From NCBI GenBank assembly GCA_004352715.1, contig SCFE01000011.1, positions 1,102,528 through 1,166,527 of the forward strand: a stretch of DNA of 64,000 bases. The letters run 5' to 3'. This document shows, piece after piece, positions 56,059-64,000 of this stretch (the first letter of the stretch is position 1; each line of letters opens with the position of its first letter). This stretch comes from Hofstenia miamia (taxonomy: Eukaryota; Xenacoelomorpha; Acoela). The translations under genes were made by a program, and so were the position numbers. The notes under the pieces were generated by a model. It ran no database searches. It had not been told where the DNA came from and saw only the letters and a program-made list of their open reading frames with translations.

Positions 56059-57800
56059 TCACTGCTGCACTAGTGCACACTTGTTACTATTGACATACAG
56101 ACCAGCTTTGTGAAGGATGGTAAGCATCCAGTTCAAATTCTCAATGTGTTCACCAAATGTGGCACTTGCAACAAGTATATCATCCATATACACAGAAATA
56201 CCTGGTTCTAGCATGTTGGCTTCATTCTTCAAGATGTGGGTGACATAGCATTGAAAGGTAGCTGGGGCATTACAAAGCCCAAAGGCCATATATTTCCATT
56301 TGAAAAGGCCATATGCTGTAATATAAGCTGTTTTTGAAATATCAGCCAGCTTCATTGGGACTTGCCAGTAGGCCTTACAAAGGTCTAGGCAGGAGAAGAG
56401 CTTGTAGTAGCTTGCATCAAATAAAAAATCCTTGATCTGTAGAAGCAGATATGTGTCCCTGACAGTTATGTCATTGAACTTCCAGAAGTTGATGCATAGA
56501 TGGTACTTTTCACCTTGTTTAATAAAAATGGTAGGTGCTGTATAAGGACTGTTGCTGCTCTGAATAATTCCGCTTTCAATTAGATCATTGAGCATTCAAT
56601 CATAGTTATCCTTAAGACTTTTGAGTACTCTCTGAATTGGCAGGCATATAGGTTGATCATGCTTTTTTCAATAGAGTGCTGTTCACAAACAGCTTGACCT
56701 ACACTGATTGATCCATAATTGAAAACTTTGTTCTACCAGCAACCTTATCAGTGATTTGCATTCTTCAGAACTGAAGATGTGACTTAGCAAAAAACAGTAG
56801 GGATCTGGACAGTGTTTAAAGGCTCACTTAAATCATGGATGGCTGTAAAAATCAGCAAACAAGCAGCTGTTCAGTGCTCTAATTGAACTGGAGTAACAAT
56901 AATTTCCAAAGAAGTTGGGTCCAACCAGACAAGAGAAGTTGAACTATTTAGAACAGTAACACATGTCTTGCCATCCTTAATGTGGCACAAATCAGTCAAA
57001 AAATTGATGCAGTGGAAATACTTTCCCTTTTGCCCTCTAACCATGTCACCCTTTATACTCATTCTCAGTAGTAATAACCAATCTCTTCCAGTGTTGATGG
57101 CAACTGCTTCAACAAATTTAAAAGAAATTTCATCTACAGGAGTCATGGTCAAGTCCTGTGGAACCTTGCTTTTTCTAATTGAAATTGTGTTCTTTCTGTA
57201 GTCAATGACAATAGCATTATGCTCCAGAAAATCATTTCCTAAGATAATATCATATGGCAAAGGCTGGTCTTGGGTATCAACAACAACCAAATCCCTTTGA
57301 AAAGCTCTTGGCAGATTTGTAACTCAATGTTGGGCACTCTGCCTTTCAAGGAGATGGTGTTGCCAGAGGCATCAATCAGGCAGATTGCTAGCAGATCTAA
57401 CTCATCTCTTTTCATGAATAACTTGTGCAACAATCATCACTAAATATTGATGCCAAGGCTCTGGTATCTATGGTGGCATTTATTAACATTCAATTGATGT
57501 CCACAGGAATGACATTGGCTTGCAGCAAATTGGTTACAACCAAACCAATCTGTGTGCATTTTTCAGGAGGCAGTGCTCTATTCAGTTTAAAGGACTGATT
57601 GATTCAGAATTTGCATCAGGAGGGGGTTTCTCCAGGCAGGGCTTGTTGATGACAAAACCATTTCCATCTGCTACAAGACAAATAGCACCACTACAATTCA
57701 GTTTGATATGGCCCTTCTGACCACAATGGTAACAGCAAGTCTCAGAATTGTCAAAGTTTTTCTTGACAACAGATGTATCAGATAATGGTGATACCTTAGT
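56059..57800 (-). mobile_element. Ty3/gypsy LTR retrotransposon, truncated (gag end, protease, reverse transcriptase)
   Basis: Minus strand, 5' to 3': a CCHC zinc knuckle CYHCGQKGHIKLNC at 57734-57693 (nucleocapsid). A broken protease region follows, with DIILGNDFLEHNAIVIDYRK near 57260. The reverse transcriptase at 56595-56059 starts MLNDLIESGIIQSSNSPYTA and includes FSCLDLCKAYWQVPM, FGLCNAPATFQ and the catalytic VYMDDILVA. The ribonuclease H and integrase parts are missing because the copy stops near 56050. Its 5' end runs into the 1-kb unknown stretch. Stops and frameshifts between the parts indicate a non-functional copy. Confidence 0.86.
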
Positions 57801-57916
57801 AGCAGGTTGGCTGAGTTCATTTCATCTACATATTTGTTGATCCAGGTGAAATTATACATCATGTAAATAATGCTAATGGTTTTCCAGAGGATTACATTAA
57901 GTGTGCCTTCAGGGTC

Positions 57917-58916
57917 NNNNNNNNNNNNNNNNNNNNNNNNNNNNNNNNNNNNNNNNNNNNNNNNNNNNNNNNNNNNNNNNNNNNNNNNNNNNNNNNNNNN
58001 NNNNNNNNNNNNNNNNNNNNNNNNNNNNNNNNNNNNNNNNNNNNNNNNNNNNNNNNNNNNNNNNNNNNNNNNNNNNNNNNNNNNNNNNNNNNNNNNNNNN
58101 NNNNNNNNNNNNNNNNNNNNNNNNNNNNNNNNNNNNNNNNNNNNNNNNNNNNNNNNNNNNNNNNNNNNNNNNNNNNNNNNNNNNNNNNNNNNNNNNNNNN
58201 NNNNNNNNNNNNNNNNNNNNNNNNNNNNNNNNNNNNNNNNNNNNNNNNNNNNNNNNNNNNNNNNNNNNNNNNNNNNNNNNNNNNNNNNNNNNNNNNNNNN
58301 NNNNNNNNNNNNNNNNNNNNNNNNNNNNNNNNNNNNNNNNNNNNNNNNNNNNNNNNNNNNNNNNNNNNNNNNNNNNNNNNNNNNNNNNNNNNNNNNNNNN
58401 NNNNNNNNNNNNNNNNNNNNNNNNNNNNNNNNNNNNNNNNNNNNNNNNNNNNNNNNNNNNNNNNNNNNNNNNNNNNNNNNNNNNNNNNNNNNNNNNNNNN
58501 NNNNNNNNNNNNNNNNNNNNNNNNNNNNNNNNNNNNNNNNNNNNNNNNNNNNNNNNNNNNNNNNNNNNNNNNNNNNNNNNNNNNNNNNNNNNNNNNNNNN
58601 NNNNNNNNNNNNNNNNNNNNNNNNNNNNNNNNNNNNNNNNNNNNNNNNNNNNNNNNNNNNNNNNNNNNNNNNNNNNNNNNNNNNNNNNNNNNNNNNNNNN
58701 NNNNNNNNNNNNNNNNNNNNNNNNNNNNNNNNNNNNNNNNNNNNNNNNNNNNNNNNNNNNNNNNNNNNNNNNNNNNNNNNNNNNNNNNNNNNNNNNNNNN
58801 NNNNNNNNNNNNNNNNNNNNNNNNNNNNNNNNNNNNNNNNNNNNNNNNNNNNNNNNNNNNNNNNNNNNNNNNNNNNNNNNNNNNNNNNNNNNNNNNNNNN
58901 NNNNNNNNNNNNNNNN
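57917..58916. other. Assembly gap of 1000 unknown bases
   Basis: A run of exactly 1000 N; the true length is unknown. Apparent long open frames across it are artefacts. Confidence 0.98.
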
Positions 58917-59126
58917 AAAGACACTGTTCAGTTGAACACAAGATATGGTGTTGCAGTAAAGATTAGACTCAATAATGGTGTTTATTATTTTCTACCTAAA
59001 TGCTACATCAGTGCATTGGGTCAAAATTACAAGTTTATGATCAATAAAAAACTTTTTCACAATGATGACATAGGGATTGGAAACAATGCTATTGCAAAAT
59101 GTATTGTATTACAGTTTAGTAAATAG
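58917..59126 (+). CDS. C-terminal fragment of an unknown protein, cut by the gap
   Basis: About 69 codons open directly from the gap to a stop at 59124-59126, reading KDTVQLNTRYGVAVKIRLNN, then GVYYFLPKCYISALG. The strand-turn-strand look (TRYG.AV.IRL..GV.YFLPK) resembles a small domain I associate with invertebrate mobile-element or virus-derived proteins. I cannot name it, and the N-terminal part is lost in the gap. Confidence 0.4.
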   Translation, partial: KDTVQLNTRYGVAVKIRLNNGVYYFLPKCYISALGQNYKFMINKKLFHNDDIGIGNNAIAKCIVLQFSK

Positions 59127-61616
59127 AAAATGTATAGTTTTGCTTTCACTCTTTTTCTACATGTACTAGTTAATATGTTTGATAAATTAATAATAAATAG
59201 ACAGGAAAACAAAAATGATTAATTATTAGCTACAATGGTTTCACAACAAATTTCTTAAATTTACAATGATTATTATTAGTAAATGGAGATAATAATATAC
59301 CTTGTGGAGTGTTCATTTGAAATGAAAGATGCTACAAAACTAAAATGTTAATAATGTAAAACAATTTATTTACCACCATATCTGGTACAAGTGAAATAAA
59401 TATTTTTCAATATGTTTTTCTTGTTGAATTCAAGAATAAAATATTTGCAAGTAGGAATATTTATATGAAGCTTTTCAAGATTGTTGATAACATTTTTTGT
59501 TATTAGTGTTGTAAATTGATTGTTATCATTTATTGATACACATATATACCAAACATTTAAAAATATAAATTTTACTTTATAAGAAATTGCTTACATTTTA
59601 AAATTTTATTGGTATCTTTTATATTAAGAATTAAATAAATAAATGGTTTTCCACATTTTTCTGATGTTTTTTCACTTTAGTGACTTACATTTCTTTTCCA
59701 AAGTTTTATCACAATTGTGACTTACATCTTTTTTTACAATGTTTTTCCATGTTTATGACTTACATTTCTTTTCAGACGTTTTTTCACATTTGTGACTTAC
59801 ATTTCTTTTTTGACGTTTTTCCTTTCCTTGACATCAATCCTTTGTTTCAGTACTGATATACATTTAATTTTCAATATGTATGCAAGAAATCAACCAATAA
59901 ATTATTTGAAAACATTTTAAAAAACTGAATAATGTATTAAAATTTTAAATAGTTTTTCATCATTGAACAAAATGAAAATTTCATGATGGTATTATTATAA
60001 ACTTTCTAGAATGAGTAAGAAAAAGATACATACATATAAATACAACTAACCTTTTTTATAAATTCAGATTTTATTTTCATATTTTAAAAAATGAATGGTT
60101 TTGTTATTTAATATCACATATAAATATAAATTTTAAGACATTCTACAAATCAATGATTTTTAAAGGACTTGAAGTTGTATCATAGCTTTTGAATTTTAAA
60201 ATAAAAACTTTATATTTATTGAGAAAGTGCTAACATTCACATTTTTCTTCAGTCAATGAGTAAATTTATATAATCACAAATGAATACATAACACCAATTA
60301 GAAACAAATCAATGAGATGTCATGAAACTTGCAAAACATTTTCAATTACAAAAAGACTAATACATTTTCATAAAAAATACATTTATGCAAAAATGATTAA
60401 ATTGATTGATTTTACAAAACACATAGTTGTACATTACAGCAATCATTAAATGATTTAAACTACATTTTGTACATTAGGTATTAAAACAACTTAGGAACAT
60501 TTTCTAAATATAGCAATAAATAGTGTAAATTACAATTATCAGAAACTGATAAAATGAAATAAATACGATTTTTTTTGGTGAGAGACTACAAAGTAATCAG
60601 TCACAAAAAAATTTTTGCTGAAACTTGCTTTTGCAATTTCAGCAAAAAGCATTTGCATACATGTATAAAAATTGATTGACATGTGCTAGTTGATGAGTCA
60701 TTGCCCACATATAATTCATGAATAATGAGGAGGGGTGGTTAAAGATAAGAATATTCATGCATTACATAGCCAAACTATAAATAATTTTAAACTGTACATT
60801 TGTAGTTTTAGAGCATTGAAAGAACTAGTATATTGAAATAATATATTTTTTGTTAATGAAGTTGTTACACTAAATAATAGTAATAGTATTAAATTTCATA
60901 AATTATTATTATTACCCAGAAATTGTTTTATATTTAACAGAACGTATATTGTATTTATATATATATACAAAAGGTATATTTATCCATACATAAATTTAGC
61001 TTTCTTAAACATTTAATAAAAGTCTTAACATGAGCTTCTTTAAAAATTAAAAATGTTTCTCTGCAGAGTTTGTCAGTACATTCAAACATAACTTTCCTTT
61101 ATTACAAACTTAAATGTTGGAGGAATTATCTTTTTGTACAGGAGGATATAAATTAGCAGTAGAAATCATCTTGTCAAACAATGTTTATTAAGTGTATTCT
61201 ATATATGACATAATCTTTTCAGCAAATAGTAAAATTTATTGTTCAACAACATAATGTAATTTGTAGAATGCCTTAAAATGGGTATTTAAGTCTGATATTA
61301 AATAAAATACATAAAAACAAAACCATTAATGCTTTGAAATATAAAAAACTCTGAATATACAACATGGAAATGTTGAATTTAAGTGTATGTACATGCTTCT
61401 TTCTCCTTTTTTAAGATTATACTAAAACTGTCATGAAGCTTGAATTTTGTTCAATGCTTATGATAGAAAGATATCTTCATTTTAACACATTATTCAGTTT
61501 TCACGAAGATTCAAGTGGTGATGGTTGAATTCATTCAATAATGTAAGTTATTTTTGTATTTTTAAAAGTTAATATTACTAACTTTGTTTCGTATGATTAC
61601 AAAATACTATAAAAAT
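59127..61616. other. AT-rich non-coding DNA with a short minisatellite
   Basis: No gene seen. The only structure is the tandem repeat at 59660-59830, listed separately. Confidence 0.55.
59660..59830. repeat. Imperfect tandem repeat of about 37 bp, four to five units
   Basis: Units share GTGACTTACATTTCTTTT followed by a T-rich spacer ending near GACGTTTTTTCACATTT. Four copies of TGACTTACAT(T/C)T are visible. Confidence 0.75.
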
Positions 61617-62112
61617 TTCATAAAGACAAAAAAAATCATCAAAAGGAAAATTAAATATTCCCAAACTCGAGTAATTTTGTTTGAAAAGACAAAAAAAAAT
61701 AACCAAAAGGAAAATTAAATATCCCCAAAGGCAAGTAATTGTGTTTGAAAAGACAAAAAAAATCACTAAAAGGAAAATTAAATATTCCTAAAGGCAATTG
61801 ATTTTGTTTGAAAGAACAAAAATGTCATCAAAAGGAAGATTAAATATTCTCAAAGGCAAGTAATTTTGTTCAAAAAGACAAAAAAAATTATCAAGAGGAA
61901 AATTAAATATTTCCAAAGGCAAGTAATTTTGTTTGAAAAGACAAAAAAATTCATGAAAAGGAAAATTAAATATTCCCAAAGGCAAGTAATTTTGTTCAAA
62001 AAGACAAAAAAAATTATCAAGAGGAAAATTAAATATTTCCAAAGGCAAGTAATTTTGTTTGAAAAGACAAAAAAATTCATGAAAAGGAAAATTAAATATT
62101 CCCAAAGGCACA
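61617..62112. repeat. 63-bp minisatellite, eight units, with a 126-bp higher-order dimer
   Basis: Each unit carries GACAAAAAAA, AGGAAAATTAAATATTCCCA and AAGGCAAGTAATTTTGTTTG. Unit starts at GACAAA are near 61625, 61688, 61752, 61815, 61877, 61940, 62003 and 62066. The last four units form two nearly identical 126-bp dimers, alternating a CAAAAAGACA form with a GAAAAGACA form. Because 63 is a multiple of three, several frames stay open on both strands with a 21-residue period (for example LPLGIFNFPFHEFFCLFKQN on minus). I see no evidence that this is coding. Confidence 0.9.
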
Positions 62113-62197
62113 TTCTGGGATTCCATTAAGGATGTGAAGATAAATTATCCTGTTACCATTTCAACTCCCATGTTAAGATAGAAAGTTGCACTAGATA

Positions 62198-62638
62198 ATG
62201 TCAAAGATCATGTGGACAAACACAACATGCTGTGTATCCCTCCACCTTTTGTCAAGACCCCACTCATCCTACCATCATGGTGCATTAACAAGGGTGAAGG
62301 AAAGTCTCTGCTCACCTCTCAACTCCATTAATTACGTCTCCACTGCAGCTGAGATCAACAAAGCAATGCAGACATGGGAGTATAAGGACACCAGAGACAC
62401 CCTACTCAAGGGTGGGAACCCAGACATTGATGGTAAGCTCACAATCAAGGACATCTTTCAGAAGGGACAACCAATCTCCACTCAGTTAATGAAAGTTCAT
62501 AACAAGATTTCAATGCTGGACCATCATGTTCTTATTTTATTTCAGGCATCTGGTGATTTGATGTGGATCAATAATGTTGAAACCCTCACTCAATACTATG
62601 ACATCACAAAGTGCATCAAGATTATCACCATGCTATGA
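62198..62638 (+). CDS. Unrecognised open frame, possibly transposon-derived
   Basis: A 146-codon frame with sequence more ordered than random AT-rich DNA, for example INKAMQTWEYKDTRDTLLKG and GKLTIKDIFQKGQ. The first roughly 40 residues look non-coding, so a true coding segment might begin near 62330. It lies beside a gypsy remnant and a gap, so a retrotransposon gag-like origin is possible. I see no recognisable domain. Confidence 0.3.
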   Translation: MSKIMWTNTTCCVSLHLLSRPHSSYHHGALTRVKESLCSPLNSINYVSTAAEINKAMQTWEYKDTRDTLLKGGNPDIDGKLTIKDIFQKGQPISTQLMKVHNKISMLDHHVLILFQASGDLMWINNVETLTQYYDITKCIKIITML

Positions 62639-62910
62639 GCAGAGGTTACCAACCCAGAAGAGATGACTTTACAGCAGATAAACAAATACTGCTCACTGTT
62701 TATGGATCATGCCACATGCATGTGATCACTAAGAGAGGTCTTCATCCACTTCTATCAGAACCCCCAGTTCAGTCCAAAAGATGCCCATACCTCAGACATG
62801 GATGTGCTCATGCCTGTCATGATAGTGCTGAAGGGCCTTTGTCTTTAAGAGAGGTTTTAAAAAACATTTACACAGAGTCTGGACAACTTAAGAAGAAATT
62901 GTCTGATTAG
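62611..62910 (+). CDS. Unrecognised open frame overlapping the previous one
   Basis: A 99-codon frame in a different phase, with LLTVYGSCHMHVITKRGLHP and REVLKNIYTESGQLKKKLSD. It may be the same ancient coding region after a frameshift. No family recognised. Confidence 0.25.
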   Translation: MHQDYHHAMSRGYQPRRDDFTADKQILLTVYGSCHMHVITKRGLHPLLSEPPVQSKRCPYLRHGCAHACHDSAEGPLSLREVLKNIYTESGQLKKKLSD

Positions 62911-63955
62911 TGCCCATTTGCCTGAGATTGAGTTCTTCCACTTGAGGTGTGAGGAAGTTACACAGAGGGAGACTCTTATGCAGATTTCCCAGTGACCCAG
63001 ATATGCCTAAGTTAAGTCTTAGGACAACATCCTAGCCACAGAAATGATTGAGGACATGCAAAAACTCCTGTCTGGTCCCACAGTAAAACTTCTACCACAA
63101 ACTTGACTGGCAATGGGGGCATGTAGAGTCACTCAGAGCCTACTTTTTTTGAACTTATTATTTTTGGCACTCTGAAATGGTGTTGCATCTTTTTGATGTT
63201 TTGATTCCTTGATTTACTGATATTTATTTGTATCAATTTCTTTTAATCAATTATTTTGAATTTTGAGTGTAGTTATTTCACTAGTCTTTGTATTTGTCCC
63301 CTTGATTTGAATTACATGTGATTGCTCATTTTAGCTTTGCAAGGGAAATTGTGCTTTGAAATTGTAAACAAGTCAGGTAATAAGTTACAGATTTGTGTAA
63401 GATCCAGTGACAATTCAGGAGGAAACTGCACCAGGTCTGGGACAACAAATAGCTCCTTAATGGTGACAGCCTGAATCATGGACACTTTAGGTTATGATTA
63501 CATATAGGTAATAACATCTTTTATTTGTTCTGTTCATACATGCACTTAATAATTTACACCTTGCAAATATACTATGCCATTGGCAAATGTAAATCCACAG
63601 CAATTATGTGCCTGTTATTTATTATTTATTTACATGAGCTGAGATAAGAGAACTCTGAGATAAATTGTTTATTGAGTTAGAAATTAATACATTGAGACAT
63701 GCAATTAGCACCTTGGTAAGTAAGGATGGCTTCAAAGATATGGCTTCAGTGTGATGCCATGTGAGTTGGTCACTGCTGAAGTTCTTTTTGGAATGGAATT
63801 TCTCTATTTGTTAGGCAAAAATCAATGAACCACCAAAATATGTTTTCTGTTAGAATGCAGGTTGCTCTCTGCTATGGTAGACTTTGCAACCTTTGATCTA
63901 AACTCCTGAGTTACCCAGTACTGCTAGAGTAGCCAGAGCTCCCCTGTGATTTTGC
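62911..63955. other. Right end of the window, no gene recognised
   Basis: The composition (about 62200-63900) is less AT-rich than the rest, suggesting decayed retrotransposon sequence. No terminal repeats found. Confidence 0.4.
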
Positions 63956-63960
63956 AATAC

Positions 63961-64000
<40 letters not shown>
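63956..64000. repeat. (AT)n microsatellite at window end
   Basis: Dinucleotide array running off the window edge. Confidence 0.9.

Noticed and set aside
57870-59126. Long open frames on both strands across 57.9-59.1 kb
   Set aside because: They consist almost entirely of unknown bases; only the last 69 codons on plus are real sequence.
61617-62112. CRISPR array or repeat-containing protein gene
   Set aside because: No unique spacers between units, eukaryotic context, and open frames on both strands explained by the 63-bp period.
62611-62910. Resemblance of LKNIYTESG to the uracil-DNA glycosylase signature S.KNIY.EL
   Set aside because: None of the other glycosylase motifs is present in any frame nearby.

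Overview
The window is about 64 kb of AT-rich animal nuclear DNA. It has introns with TTTAG-type acceptors, AATAAA polyadenylation signals, many (AT)n and (AAT)n arrays, and at least a dozen eukaryotic transposon families. The genes are metazoan: papilin, an MCC-like coiled-coil protein and a SETD5/KMT2E-like SET protein. I infer an invertebrate, probably a protostome, but cannot name the species. Three scaffold gaps (9592-9602, 34089-34200, 57917-58916) and one single N (12852) are present. I recognised no tRNA, rRNA or CRISPR array.

Region 1 (1-31113, minus strand) is essentially one gene, a papilin-type ADAMTS-like extracellular matrix protein. I rebuilt it exon by exon from splice sites and reading phase. 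There are 20 well-supported exons plus a tentative signal-peptide exon, giving 3801 nt or 1266 codons plus stop. Domain order is TSP1, ADAMTS cysteine-rich region, spacer, four more TSP1 repeats, fourteen papilin repeats, one Kunitz domain, two Ig domains and a C-terminal PLAC domain. The introns hold a small LTR element resembling a TRIM, a LINE with a hAT-type MITE nested in it, further hAT-, piggyBac- and PIF/Harbinger-like MITEs, and a broken mariner.

Region 2 (31212-32636, plus strand) is an uninterrupted 474-codon MCC-like gene. Its ATG lies 98 bp from the proposed papilin ATG, in a head-to-head arrangement. Region 3 (32.8-37.4 kb) is intergenic and holds a mariner relic and a LINE fragment. 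Region 4 (37532-40849, minus strand) is an uninterrupted 1105-codon SETD5/KMT2E-like gene.

Region 5 (40.9-64 kb) has no recognisable host gene and is transposon-dominated: a short hAT element with a perfect 8-bp target duplication, a LINE relic with a nuclease-like tail, a LINE on the minus strand, a Penelope-like element with RT and GIY-YIG motifs, another LINE, a truncated Ty3/gypsy element next to the 1-kb gap, and two minisatellites. I found no clear new defence or metabolic system. The most unusual items are the inverted MITE pair enclosing two papilin exons, the miniature LTR element, the head-to-head papilin/MCC pair, and the repeat-rich papilin architecture.
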